Shown piece after piece: positions 15,570 through 23,959 of a stretch of 37,420 bases of DNA (the first letter of the stretch is position 1; each line of letters opens with the position of its first letter). The stretch lies in contig NZ_BCRK01000042.1 of assembly GCF_001552555.1 (NCBI RefSeq), positions 1-37,420 of the forward strand. The letters are read 5' to 3'. A program made the position numbers and the translations under genes. This DNA comes from Nocardiopsis trehalosi NBRC 14201 (GTDB lineage Bacteria > Actinomycetota > Actinomycetes > Streptosporangiales > Streptosporangiaceae). A model generated the notes under the pieces. It saw only the letters and a list, made by a program, of their open reading frames with translations, was not told the origin of the DNA and did no database searches.

Positions 15570-15960
15570 GGCGCGCCGGGCGGGTGATTCGTCGCGTCGT
15601 GGGATGGGTGGCGCGTTGCGGGCCCGTCCGCCGCACCCGTGGGTGGGATGGCGCGCTGAGGCAGGCGATACGTCGCGTCGCGGGACGGGTGGCGCGCCAG
15701 GGCGGGCATCCGTTACGGCGTGGGACGGGTCGCGGGCGTTGGTGATCCGTTGCGCCGTAGGCGCGTTGATGCGTCGGGGCCGGTGACTCATCACGCCGGC
15801 CGGGTGGCGTGATCAAGCGGTGACCCGTCACGGCGTGGGACGGGTGGTGGAGCGCCGGCGATCCGTCGCGTGGTGGGTCGGGAGGACCGCTGGGGCGGTG
15901 AGTCGTCGCGGCGTGGGCGGGGTGGTGCGCTGCGGTCCGATGGTCTGTTGTGGGGGGCGG
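15570..15960. repeat. Degenerate minisatellite-like intergenic repeats (about eight units)
   Basis: The 630-nt gap between the HATPase gene (start 15462) and the catalase gene (stop 16093) is largely filled by imperfect copies of a core close to ggcgatccgtcgcg followed by cgtgggacgggtggcgcg. Copies begin near 15581, 15678, 15703, 15738, 15779, 15818, 15856 and 15897, so spacing is irregular (about 25-95 nt). On the minus strand some units can be read as short peptides such as PRRDVSPA and PRRDESPA, but frames are broken and no start is credible. Boundaries are approximate. Confidence 0.55.
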
Positions 15961-16013
15961 GTGGTCTGGTGGGGTGCGGGCGGTGGGTGGGGTGGTGGGG
16001 TCTTCACGGCGGA

Positions 16014-16041
16014 CCGGGCGCCCCCGGGAGGGGGCGCCCGG
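16014..16041 (-). terminator. Perfect 12-bp hairpin after the catalase gene
   Basis: The arms ccgggcgccccc and gggggcgcccgg surround a 4-nt loop, ggga. The hairpin lies about 50 nt past the catalase stop codon on the minus strand. It has no U-run. Stem strength and position make it the likely terminator. Confidence 0.6.
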
Positions 16042-16092
16042 CCGGTGCGCGGTGGCGGCTCTCGCGCACGTCGGGGGTGGGTGGGCGACGGA

Positions 16093-17751
16093 TCAGCGGG
16101 TGACCTCGTGGCGGGTGTTGGGCACGCAGTGGGTCATGGTGAGCCCGGTGACGTCGCGCGGACCGTTCTTGCCGAGGTTGGCGAGCCGGGAGCGGTCCTC
16201 GTCGGTGAGGTCTTGGCTCTGCAGCGGCTCCAGATGCGAGACGTCGGCCGGGCTGATGCCCAGTCCTTCGCCGACGCGCAGCCCGAGTTCGTCCTCGACC
16301 AGGAGGAAGTGCCACACCATGCGCTCCTGGATCTCGCGGACGCACTGCGACAGCAGCGTGGTGAAGTTGTGGACGAGGTCGTCGCGCTCCCACTGCTCCA
16401 TCAGGCGGAACCGCTGGCCGGCCTGCTGGTAGTCGTTGGTGCGGGGGATGCGCTTGCGGGTGACCCGGCCGACGATCTCGGGACCCTGCTCGTCGTGTGT
16501 CGGGTACTGGGCCTCGCGCAGGCCGCCGGTGATGGACGGCTCGTAGTTGACGTGCGGGTTCTCGCCGCCGCCGTCCTGGTGGTAGGCCATGAGGCCGTCG
16601 CGCTGGTTGGTGCGGACCTGCGCGTTCTTGGCCTGGTTGACCGGCAGCTGGAGGTAGTTCGGGCCGACCCGGTACCGCTGGGTGTCGCTGTAGGAGAAGG
16701 TGCGGCCGACCAGCATCTTGTCGTCGGAGAAATCGAGGCCGTCGACGAGCACCCCGGTGCCGAAGGAGATCTGCTCGTTCTCGGCGAAGTTGTCCGAGAC
16801 GTTGCGGTCGAGGACGATCCGCCCCACCGGCTTGGGCGGGAAGTCCTGCTCGGGCCAGGTCTTGGTGTCGTCGAGCGGGTCGAAGTCGAGTTCGGGGTGG
16901 TCGCCGTCGCTCATCATCTGCACCAGCAGCTCCCACTCGGGGTAGTCGCCGCGGTCGATGGCCTCGTGCAGGTCCTTGGTGGCGTGCCCGGTCTCGTGCG
17001 CCTGGACGTTGGCGGCGTCGGCCTCGGTCATGGACCGGACGCCCTGCTTGGGCATCCAGGTGTACTTGACCAGGACGGTGTCGCCGTCGGCGTTGACCCA
17101 CTTGTAGGTGTTCACGCCGAATCCCTGCTGGTGCCGGTAGTCGGCCGGGATGCCGCGCGGGCTGAACAGGTTGACCAGCATGTGCATGCACTCGGGCGTC
17201 TGCGACATGAAGTCGAAGATGCGGTTGGGCTCCTGCCGGAAGGTGACGGGGTCGGGCTTGAGCGCGTGGATGACGTCGGGGAACTTGATGGCGTCGCGGA
17301 TGAAGAACACCGCGAGGTTGTTGCCGACGAGGTCCCAGTTGCCGTCCTCGGTGTAGAACTTGATGGCGAAGCCCCGGGGGTCGCGCGCGCACTCGGAGGA
17401 GTCGCGGCCGCCGATGACCGTGGAGAAGCGCAGGGCGATGTCGGTGCGCTTGCCGCGCTCCTGGAAGAGCTTGGCCCGGGTGTAGCGGCTGATGGGTTCG
17501 TCGCCCCAGGCGCCGTACGCCTCGAAGTAGCCGAACGCGGTGGCACCCCGGGCGTGGACGACGCGTTCGGGGATGCGCTCGCGGTCGAAGTGGCTGATCT
17601 TCTCCAGGAACTGGTAGTTCTCCAGCGTGGCCGGCCCGCGGGCGCCGACGGTGCGCTGGTTCTGGTTGTCGTAGACCGGGTGGCCCTGGCGGTTGGTGAG
17701 GACCTCGCGGTCGTCGCCGTCGCGCGGCCCCTGGCTGGCTACGTCGGTCAT
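16093..17751 (-). CDS. katA: Monofunctional haem catalase
   Basis: Breaks down H2O2 to water and oxygen in the cytoplasm. The 552-aa protein has the catalase core: [13 protein letters not shown] near the N-terminus; the distal haem-side region [20 protein letters not shown] followed by [15 protein letters not shown]; and the proximal haem-ligand signature [17 protein letters not shown] with its tyrosine. Length fits a small-subunit catalase with a somewhat long C-terminus. The start ATG at 17751 (MTDVASQGP) has AGGGG 8 nt upstream, better than the in-frame ATG at 17769. No regulator such as FurA or OxyR is adjacent. A strong hairpin lies downstream. Confidence in function is high; the gene symbol follows common usage. 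Confidence 0.95.
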   Translation of the reverse strand: MTDVASQGPRDGDDREVLTNRQGHPVYDNQNQRTVGARGPATLENYQFLEKISHFDRERIPERVVHARGATAFGYFEAYGAWGDEPISRYTRAKLFQERGKRTDIALRFSTVIGGRDSSECARDPRGFAIKFYTEDGNWDLVGNNLAVFFIRDAIKFPDVIHALKPDPVTFRQEPNRIFDFMSQTPECMHMLVNLFSPRGIPADYRHQQGFGVNTYKWVNADGDTVLVKYTWMPKQGVRSMTEADAANVQAHETGHATKDLHEAIDRGDYPEWELLVQMMSDGDHPELDFDPLDDTKTWPEQDFPPKPVGRIVLDRNVSDNFAENEQISFGTGVLVDGLDFSDDKMLVGRTFSYSDTQRYRVGPNYLQLPVNQAKNAQVRTNQRDGLMAYHQDGGGENPHVNYEPSITGGLREAQYPTHDEQGPEIVGRVTRKRIPRTNDYQQAGQRFRLMEQWERDDLVHNFTTLLSQCVREIQERMVWHFLLVEDELGLRVGEGLGISPADVSHLEPLQSQDLTDEDRSRLANLGKNGPRDVTGLTMTHCVPNTRHEVTR

Positions 17752-18038
17752 CGCAGAAACCCCTGCCATTCTCTCGCGATGTCGGTGTTCGCATGCAAAG
17801 CTGCTCCGCTACCCAGGCGTCCGACCGCCATGCACGCCGTGGTCCCCGGCGGCCGGATCAGCCCCCATCAGTCCCCCCGGTGGAAGAGGTGGTCGCCGAG
17901 GGCGGTGGGGTCCTGGTAGGCGAGGTCACGGTGTTCGGCGGGGTCGAGCGCGGCGCGATAGGCGGTCGGGGCGAGGGCCGGCGGGTCGGGGGTCGGGCAC
18001 TGTGTGGAGGTGGCCGAGGGCGCCCGGGGGGACGCGGA

Positions 18039-18989
18039 TCACGCCGGGACCGGGGCGGCGGGCACGGGGGCGGGGCGGTCGCGGCGGGCGTCGATGATCA
18101 TGGCGGCGATCTCCTTCGGGTGGTGGAGGTCGCTCCAGGTGAACCGGAGCAGGACCAGGCGTTCGGGGGCACTGACGATGGCGTTCTGCCGTCGGCGGTC
18201 GGTGTAGAGGGCGTCGGGCAGCCCGTGGGACGCGTGGCCGTCGGCCTCGACGACGACGCCCCAGTCGGGCCAGGCGAGGTCGGCCCGGCCGACGATGACG
18301 CCGGTGGAGTCGTGGACCGGGTACTGCAGGGCGGGGGGTGGCAGGCCGGCGTCGTGGCAGATCAGGCGGAGCCGGGTTTCGAGGGTGCTCTGGGCCCGAG
18401 GGTCGGCGAGCCCCCACCAGGGGCGGCTGCGGGGGGCGCCGACGCGGCCCGCGTTGGCGGCGGCCAGCGCCGGGAGGTCGGCGGGGTCGACGAGCCCTTG
18501 GTTGAGGGCGGAGTCGAGGACGCTGACGGCGGTGGCGCGGTCGGTGAGCAGGACGGTGTCGCGGAGGGTGCGGGCGGGCGTGGTGAGCCGGATGCCCTTG
18601 TGCAGGGTGGTCTCGCCCGGGGCGACGTTCCACCCGTGCAGGCAGAGCCCGGATCCGCCGCCCCCGGTGCGGGTGGGGACGGAGAGGTGGACGTGCTCGA
18701 AGCCGGGGCCGCGGAGGAGTCCTTGGAGCCGCCACAGGCGCGCGGCGGTGGGACCGACGGCGACCGCGCGCGGCCCATGCGCCAGTTGGGCGGCCATGAC
18801 GCGGGCGGCGAGCGGTGGCGCGGGATCGTCGCGGGTGCAGTAGACACCGGTGCGGACGCGCCGCCAGTGGTGGCGCCGGACCATGCGGTCGATCTGCGCA
18901 GGGGTCAGCCCGCAGTCGAGGGCCTGGGCGCGGGAGATGACCCCGTGCTGGGTGGCGGCGAGGGCATGGACGTGCGTCAGGTCCGGCAT
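18039..18989 (-). CDS. AbiEi/DUF559-type protein: winged-helix N-terminus plus PD-(D/E)xK-like endonuclease domain
   Basis: The 316-aa protein starts MPDLTHVHALAATQHGVISR. The N-terminal ~50 residues (GVISRAQALDCGLTPAQIDR, then WRRVRTGVY) match the helix-turn-helix of AbiEi-type antitoxins. The middle links to a Vsr-like DUF559 domain at about 200-300, with STLETRL (Glu204), GRADLAWPDWGVVVEADGH (Asp237, Glu248, Asp250) and DRRRQNAI, ending in LVLLRFTWSDL, the usual final strand. The acidic residues fit a PD-(D/E)xK active site, but nicking activity is untested in most of this family. No obvious ribosome binding site precedes the ATG, so a leaderless mRNA is possible. No partner AbiEii toxin gene is nearby. 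Such proteins are common, often in several copies, in actinomycetes. Confidence 0.82.
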   Translation of the reverse strand: MPDLTHVHALAATQHGVISRAQALDCGLTPAQIDRMVRRHHWRRVRTGVYCTRDDPAPPLAARVMAAQLAHGPRAVAVGPTAARLWRLQGLLRGPGFEHVHLSVPTRTGGGGSGLCLHGWNVAPGETTLHKGIRLTTPARTLRDTVLLTDRATAVSVLDSALNQGLVDPADLPALAAANAGRVGAPRSRPWWGLADPRAQSTLETRLRLICHDAGLPPPALQYPVHDSTGVIVGRADLAWPDWGVVVEADGHASHGLPDALYTDRRRQNAIVSAPERLVLLRFTWSDLHHPKEIAAMIIDARRDRPAPVPAAPVPA

Positions 18990-19927
18990 ACGTCCAGGTA
19001 AGCGCGGGGCGGGCGGGGGGCGCAACGCGGATTTCCCGGCTGTGGATAACCCGGCCGACGGCCGAAGGGTGGCCGGCGAAGGGCGGCGGGCGGCGGCCGA
19101 TCCCCTGTGGACTTGGTGGCCGATCGCGGGCGGCGGGACGGCGTCGTGGCGTCCAGCGCCCTCGGCGGCAGCGAGGGCGACGCCGGACGCCCCACCCCGC
19201 CGGTGATCGGCCGTGAACGCCCGTGAACCCCCGCCCGATGACGGCTCGAGCCGGCACCGATCGGAGCCGTCACGACCGAGGTCCGCGGCCCCGGCTCCCC
19301 CGGCCGCTCCCGGCCGAGCCCCCCGGCGCTCCCCCGCCGTTACACAAAGGCGCGTGGCGTGGACGCGGCCCCGCCGAACGGCGGCCGTAGGACGGCCGCA
19401 GCTCCAGGTGGCGGCGCACCGTACGGGTCGACGGGACGGGCACCGGGACCGGTCGACCGCTGGGGCGGCCGGGCCACGGACCCACGGGCGGGCCAGCCCG
19501 CCGAGGGGCGAGTGGTCGGCCCGTGGGACGGCCCGGCCACGCCCTATCGGGCGGGTCGGCTCGCCGGGCAGCGGGGTGGATCGGTGCCAGTAGGGCGGCC
19601 GGGCCACGAACCCACAGGGTGGGACGGTCAACCAGGCAGCAGAGCTGATCGACCGACGGGACGTCCCGGCCACGCCCCACGGAACAGGTCGGCCCGCCGG
19701 ACAGCGGGGCCGGTCGGCCAGGTCCGAGCCACGGGCCCATGGGGCTAGTCGGCCCACCGGCCAGCGGGGCGATCGGCCGGTAAAGCGCCCCAGCCACGCC
19801 TCACAGGGCGGGACGGCCCGCCAAGCAGCGCCGAGTCGGCCAGCGGGACGTCCGTGCCATGCCCCACGGAACGGGTCGGCCCGCCAAGCAGCAGGGTTGG
19901 TCGCCCGCCGGGCAGCGGGGCGGGCGG
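18990..19927. other. 938-nt gene-free gap; left part featureless
   Basis: The gap separates the DUF559 gene start from the EI24 gene stop. From 18990 to about 19440 I see GC-rich sequence with short inverted motifs and no credible gene: the open frames lack starts with ribosome binding sites and have no family signature. From about 19440 on the gap is filled by the tandem repeats described separately. Confidence 0.45.
19440..19925. repeat. Degenerate ~55-65-nt tandem intergenic repeats (about eight units)
   Basis: Imperfect units contain two recurring blocks: ggccgggccacg or gtcccggccacgccccacgg, and gtcggcccgccgggcagcgg (with variants). Copies are visible around 19460, 19510-19575, 19596, 19665-19705, 19730-19770, 19790-19835 and 19855-19920. 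The similarity among the right-hand copies is strong; for example gccccacggaac followed by ggtcggcccgcc occurs at about 19674 and 19861. Reading frames run through both strands because of base composition, but none has a convincing start. The unit sequence differs from the other two repeat blocks in this window. Confidence 0.6.
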
Positions 19928-20896
19928 TCAGTGGGTGGGCGGGGGTGTGGGGCCGTTGCCGCCGTGCGGGCCGTGGGTGCCGTGAGGGCCGGGGCCGCCG
20001 GAGGGGGGACGCTGTCCGTACTGGGGAGGCGCGCCCGGGGGGGTGCCGCCGGCATGCGGGGGCGGGGTGGCACCCGGGTAGGGCGGGGTGGGGCCGGGCT
20101 GGGGGGCTCCATACGGGAGGCGGCCGGGGCCGGGGGGCGCGCTCGCGGCGGGGATGAGGCGGCGGGCGAGGATGGTGCCGCCCGCGGTGGCCGCCGGGAA
20201 GACGAGGACCGCGACGAACGGGATGGCGAGCAGCAGGTAGCTGGGGACCGCGAACCCGAGGACCAGCATCCGGTGCCGCCCCATGTGCCACCGGCGGTCC
20301 TTGAGGCGGCGCAGGCCGCGGCGGTCGAAGGCGGTGCCGACGAGCTCCATGGTGAGCATCCACCCGCCGAAGACCGCGGACAGCGCCGGCACCACCGTCT
20401 GCCCGACCACCGGGATGAACCCCGCGAAGAACATCGGGACGGTGACCAGCGCCGTGATGAGGATGATCGTCAGCGACTGCCGGATCGCGCGGGCCACGGA
20501 CCCCGCGATCGACTCCTCCGCCTGAGGCGGCGCGTCGCCGAGTTCGTCCTCGACGTCCTCGGCGATCTTGTCGTACAGCGGGAAGCCCAGAGCCAGGGTG
20601 AGGCCGGTGAAGCCGACCACCATGATCAGGACCGACCCGGCGACGAGGATCACCCCCGTTGCGGCGCGCACGGTGGTGCGCCACCCCTCCGACCACCCGT
20701 CGGCGAACGGGGTCAGCCAGGCCGTGAGGGACTCGATGTTCATGATCAGCGCGATGAACGCGGCCAGGAACAGCAGGGAGGTGAAGAGCGGGGGGATGGC
20801 CCCCATGAGGAAGAGTTTCGGTCGGCGGAAGACCATGCCGAAGCCGCGCAGGAGGATACCGACGCCCGACGCGGCGTCGCGGATGGGAGTGCTCAC
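19928..20896 (-). CDS. EI24 domain-containing (CysZ-like) integral membrane protein
   Basis: The 322-aa protein starts with GTG at 20896 (MSTPIRDAASGVGILLRGF). It has several strong membrane helices: LFLMGAIPPLFTSLLFLAAF, a segment around ILVAGSVLIMVVGFTGLTLA, a long stretch ITALVTVPMFFAGFIPVVGQ, and VPSYLLLAIPFVAVLVFP. The pattern FPLYDKIAEDVEDELGD and the Pro-Val-Val-Gly motif are typical of the EI24/CysZ family. CysZ is a sulfate transporter, but most actinobacterial EI24 proteins have no assigned substrate. After about residue 245 the tail is Pro/Gly/His-rich and probably disordered. Divergent from the GNAT gene, 101 nt away. Confidence 0.88.
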   Translation of the reverse strand: MSTPIRDAASGVGILLRGFGMVFRRPKLFLMGAIPPLFTSLLFLAAFIALIMNIESLTAWLTPFADGWSEGWRTTVRAATGVILVAGSVLIMVVGFTGLTLALGFPLYDKIAEDVEDELGDAPPQAEESIAGSVARAIRQSLTIILITALVTVPMFFAGFIPVVGQTVVPALSAVFGGWMLTMELVGTAFDRRGLRRLKDRRWHMGRHRMLVLGFAVPSYLLLAIPFVAVLVFPAATAGGTILARRLIPAASAPPGPGRLPYGAPQPGPTPPYPGATPPPHAGGTPPGAPPQYGQRPPSGGPGPHGTHGPHGGNGPTPPPTH

Positions 20897-20997
20897 GAGG
20901 CCCGACCCTACTGAGAACGGCGTTTCGGGTCATCTCGGCCCGCTGCGGCGCGGCCGCCGTACTGGCGTGCCCGGCGGCCGCCTGCTGGGATGGGCCC

Positions 20998-21501
20998 ATG
21001 ACCGAGCGGACGACCGTCACCTACCTGGAGATGACCGACCCCGGGCGGCTCCGCCCCGCCGCCGAGGTGCCGGGGCTGGAACTGGTACCGGCCGAGGCGG
21101 CGTCGTCGCTGGTCCGGGCGGTGCTGACGCGCGTGGCCGCCCCGTACGGGTGGGCCGTGGCGGAGTGGACCGACGCGCAGTGGGCGGACTGGACCGCCCG
21201 TCCGGGGCTGCGGCACTGGCTGCTCACCCTCGACGGGGCCGAGGTGGGCGTGGTGCAGGCGCTTCCGGAGCCGGGCGGTGCGGTGCAGATCACCAAGTTC
21301 GGCCTGGTGCCGGAGGCCGTCGGGCGGGGTCTGGGCGGCCACGCGCTCACGCTCGCGCTGCGGGCCGCGTGGTCGCTACGCCCGCGCGACGCCGTCCGGG
21401 TGCGGCGGGTCCGGCTGCACACCTGCACCCGCGACCATCCGCACGCGCTGCCGAACTACCGCGCCCGGGGGATGTCGGTGACCCGCACCGAGGTCCGCTG
21501 A
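20998..21501 (+). CDS. GNAT family N-acetyltransferase
   Basis: The 167-aa protein has the GNAT arrangement. A strand reads WLLTLDGAEVGVVQA; the next, ITKFGLVPEAVGRGLGGHAL, contains the acetyl-CoA pyrophosphate loop (GRGLGG in place of R/Q-x-x-G-x-G/A); then comes a helix LTLALRAAW, and a C-terminal strand pair RVRLHTCTRDHPHALPNYRA followed by RGMSV, which is typical of the family. It would transfer an acetyl group from acetyl-CoA to an amine. The substrate cannot be inferred. The start ATG at 20998 has GGGATGGG just upstream. It is a single gene between the EI24 gene and the HNH endonuclease gene. Confidence 0.88.
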   Translation: MTERTTVTYLEMTDPGRLRPAAEVPGLELVPAEAASSLVRAVLTRVAAPYGWAVAEWTDAQWADWTARPGLRHWLLTLDGAEVGVVQALPEPGGAVQITKFGLVPEAVGRGLGGHALTLALRAAWSLRPRDAVRVRRVRLHTCTRDHPHALPNYRARGMSVTRTEVR

Positions 21502-21704
21502 CGCCCGCGCGAGGACGGCTGCAGGGTGTCCACCGTCTCCTGCCCGGTCGGCGGAGGCGCGGCGACCGGGTCTCCGGGGCCCGCCCGGTCCGCCGGTCAC
21601 CTCGGTTCGAGGCCGTGATGACCCGACCGCATACCTTCGCGGACCGTAGGCCGCGGCGGCGCATCCGATCGAGCTCCACCCCTTCGGCTGTCGCCTGCCG
21701 CGCC

Positions 21705-21710
21705 TAGGCT
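21705..21710 (+). promoter_or_regulatory. -10 element of a probable leaderless promoter for the HNH endonuclease
   Basis: TAGGCT (TAnnnT) is followed by six bases and then the ATG at 21717. No ribosome binding site precedes the ATG, so transcription starting at or next to the A of ATG would give a leaderless mRNA, common in actinomycetes. No consensus -35 is evident. Confidence 0.5.
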
Positions 21711-21716
21711 GACGCC

Positions 21717-22715
21717 ATGCCCCTGACGGACATCACTCGAGACGCGGTCCTCCAAGCGATCGCCGAGTACGACGCTCTCGGCCAGGACGCCTTCCTCCGT
21801 ACCCACGGTTTCCAGCGCGCGCTCTCCCACGACCTCGTTCACAACGGCAGAACGTACGATTCCACGGCGATCTGCGGCGTCGCCCACAAGTACGCCACCG
21901 GGCGCCTCCTCCGCGCCTCGGAGTTCTCCGGCGGGGCGGCCACCGTGGGCCGGAAGCTCGGCGCACTCGGCTTCGAAGTCCGCTCCACCCCCGGCATCCC
22001 GTGGGCCTGGGACGAACTGATCCTGGCCTGCGACCTGTTGGCGCGACACGGGTGGACACCGCTGGACACCTCTCGACCCGAGGTGATCGAGCTGTCCGGA
22101 ATCCTGCGACGCCTTCCCCTGCACCCGCGGGACAGGCGCCCCGCCAACTTCCGCAGCCCTTCCAGCGTCCGTCTGAAGATGGCCAACATCCGCAACTGGC
22201 GCGAGGGCAACACGAACAAGAAGACCAACGGCAGCGCCCTGGACCGGGACATCCACCGGGCGTTCGTGGAGGCTCCCGAACGGATGCACGCCGCCGCCAA
22301 GCGCATCCGCGAAGGGGTCCTCTCCGGGGAGCTGGCCGGGCTTCCCCCCTTGGAGGAGGCGGAGGAGGAGGTCAGCGCCCTCGAAGGCCTTCTTCTCGCC
22401 CGCATCCACTACGCCCGCGAACGCAGCCGCGGGCTCCGCACGCGGAAGATCAGGCAGACACGCGCCCAGGGCAGACCGATCGCCTGTGAGGCGTGCGGTT
22501 TCGACTTCGCCGAGGCCTATGGCGACCGCGGAGACGGGTACATCGAGGTGCACCACATCGTCCCCCTCCACCACATCGGGGAGAGCGAGACGCGCCTGGA
22601 GGACCTCGCGCTGCTGTGCGCCAACTGCCACCGCATGGTCCACGTGTCCACGCCCTGGCTGACCGTCGACCGGCTGAGCGCCCTCGTGGCGGAGCAGCGC
22701 ACGAACAAGGCCTGA
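21717..22715 (+). CDS. ScoMcrA-like HNH endonuclease (head domain - sulfur-binding-like domain - HNH), type IV restriction candidate
   Basis: Residues 1-90 (ITRDAVLQAIAEYDALGQDA, YDSTAICGVAHKYATGR) resemble the N-terminal head domain of ScoMcrA-like proteins. Residues ~95-200 (WAWDELILACDLLARHG, VIELSGILRRLPLHP, NFRSPSSVRLKMANI) resemble the DNA sulfur-binding domain that recognises phosphorothioate; Arg146 and Ser150 sit in the expected loop. The C-terminal HNH/zinc finger has CEAC (257-260), EVHHIVPLHH, the Asn of LLCANCHRMVH and Cys301/Cys304. ScoMcrA also carries an SRA domain for methylcytosine; that domain is absent here at 332 aa. Likely role: cleavage of modified incoming DNA. Domain naming relies on my recall of family motifs and is moderately confident; HNH endonuclease is certain. 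Confidence 0.85.
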   Translation: MPLTDITRDAVLQAIAEYDALGQDAFLRTHGFQRALSHDLVHNGRTYDSTAICGVAHKYATGRLLRASEFSGGAATVGRKLGALGFEVRSTPGIPWAWDELILACDLLARHGWTPLDTSRPEVIELSGILRRLPLHPRDRRPANFRSPSSVRLKMANIRNWREGNTNKKTNGSALDRDIHRAFVEAPERMHAAAKRIREGVLSGELAGLPPLEEAEEEVSALEGLLLARIHYARERSRGLRTRKIRQTRAQGRPIACEACGFDFAEAYGDRGDGYIEVHHIVPLHHIGESETRLEDLALLCANCHRMVHVSTPWLTVDRLSALVAEQRTNKA

Positions 22716-22733
22716 CTCAAGCTGCCAGCCGGT

Positions 22734-22749
22734 CCGACGGCGCCGTCGG
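22734..22749. terminator. 16-bp perfect palindrome between convergent genes
   Basis: CCGACGGCGCCGTCGG lies in the 59-nt gap between the stops of the HNH endonuclease gene and ddl. Its position suggests a shared terminator, although with no loop the stem is short (about six pairs usable) and has no U-run. Confidence 0.35.
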
Positions 22750-22774
22750 GTGGGGCGGGCGGCGCGGGGTGATG

Positions 22775-23890
22775 TCAGCGGAGGCCGGGGGGGCGGGTGA
22801 GGGCGGTGCGGAGGATGCGGTCGACGAGGGTGGGGTAGTCGACGCCCGTCGCCGCCCACATCTGCGGGAACGCGGACGACGGGGTGAACCCGGGCATGGT
22901 GTTGATCTCGTTGACGTAGACCTCGCCGTCGTCGCCGTAGAAGAAGTCGACGCGGGCCAGCCCCTCGCACCCCACGGCCTCGAAGGTCCGGGCGGCCAGG
23001 CGGCGGATGTCCTCGATCGCGTCGGCCGGCAGGTCGGCCGGGATGGTGAGGCTGCTGGTGGAGAGGTACTTGGCCTCGAAGTCGTAGAAGTCGAAGCCCT
23101 CGGCGACGTGGATCTCGGCGGGCAGGGACACGTCGGGGGCGCCGCCGTCGAGGGACTCCAGGACGCCGCACTCGATCTCGCGGCCCGCGATGGCGGCCTC
23201 CACGATGACCTTGGGGTCGTGCTCGCGCGCGGCCTCGATGGCGGCGACGACGGCGTCGGTGTCGGAGGCGTCCGCGACCTTGCTGATGCCGACGCTGCTG
23301 CCGGCCCGGGCGGGCTTGACGAACAGGGTGGCGCCGAGCTCGGCGATGTCGTCCAGGACCCGCTTGCGCTCGCGCCGCCACCGGCCGTCGGTCACGGCGA
23401 CGTACTCCCCGCTGCGGATGCCGGACCCGCGCAGCAGGGCCTTCATCAGGACCTTGTCCATCGCGGCGGCGCTGGCCAGGACGCCGGCGCCGGCGTAGCG
23501 GGCGCCCATCATCTCGAACAGCCCCTGGATCGTGCCGTCCTCGCCGAACGGGCCGTGCAGCAGCGGCAGGATGACGTCGACCTCGCCGAGGCGGTGCGGA
23601 ACGGCGCCGGGTTCGAGGACGAGCAGGTCGGCCCGGGAGTCGAAGGGCAGGGCGAGCGCGGTGCCGGACGCGTCGACCACGGGCAGCCTCCCCTGGTCGA
23701 TGGCGAGCCGGTCGGTGTCGCCGGACTCCAGCACCCAGGTGCCGTCGCGGGTGATGCCGATGGGCACGACCTCGTAGCGGTCGGTATCGATGACCGAGAT
23801 GACGCCGCCTGCGGTGACGCAGGAGATCTCATGCTCGGAACTGCGCCCGCCGAAGACGACGGCGACCCGGATCTTTCGCTGCTCGGCCAT
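22775..23890 (-). CDS. ddl: D-alanine--D-alanine ligase
   Basis: Joins two D-Ala using ATP for peptidoglycan precursor synthesis in the cytoplasm. The 371-aa protein shows VAVVFGGRSSEHEISCVTA at the N-terminus, ILPLLHGPFGEDGTIQGLFE, the glycine-rich ATP loop FVKPARAGSSVGISKV, FYDFEAKYLS, and the metal-binding C-terminal NEINTMPGFTPSS. The Tyr in EAKY is the residue associated with D-Ala rather than D-lactate specificity, so this is not a vancomycin-resistance ligase. ATG at 23890 (MAEQRKIRV) has TAGGG 9 nt upstream and is better than the ATG at 23917. It is the last gene of the conserved minus-strand cluster. The genes that commonly follow ddl in actinomycetes (DUF3515, thiL) are replaced by the accessory region. 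Confidence 0.96.
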   Translation of the reverse strand: MAEQRKIRVAVVFGGRSSEHEISCVTAGGVISVIDTDRYEVVPIGITRDGTWVLESGDTDRLAIDQGRLPVVDASGTALALPFDSRADLLVLEPGAVPHRLGEVDVILPLLHGPFGEDGTIQGLFEMMGARYAGAGVLASAAAMDKVLMKALLRGSGIRSGEYVAVTDGRWRRERKRVLDDIAELGATLFVKPARAGSSVGISKVADASDTDAVVAAIEAAREHDPKVIVEAAIAGREIECGVLESLDGGAPDVSLPAEIHVAEGFDFYDFEAKYLSTSSLTIPADLPADAIEDIRRLAARTFEAVGCEGLARVDFFYGDDGEVYVNEINTMPGFTPSSAFPQMWAATGVDYPTLVDRILRTALTRPPGLR

Positions 23891-23959
23891 GCTGCCCGAC
23901 CCTATCTGCCTTTGCACTTACCCGGAACCGACCGTTTCGGCCCGGTACGTCCGTCCCGC

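Noticed and set aside
15541-15786. Short plus-strand ORFs in the gap after the HATPase gene
   Set aside because: They arise from degenerate repeats; no ribosome binding site and no conserved features.
15820-17919. A 699-codon plus-strand frame
   Set aside because: Antisense to the catalase gene, whose signatures are unambiguous.
18039-21020. A 993-codon minus-strand frame apparently fusing DUF559 to upstream sequence
   Set aside because: It reads through intergenic tandem repeats and over the EI24 gene in the wrong frame; the DUF559 protein starts at 18989.
22775-23890. A vancomycin-resistance type D-Ala--D-Lac ligase
   Set aside because: The EAKY motif carries the Tyr of D-Ala--D-Ala ligases and no vanH or vanX gene is adjacent.
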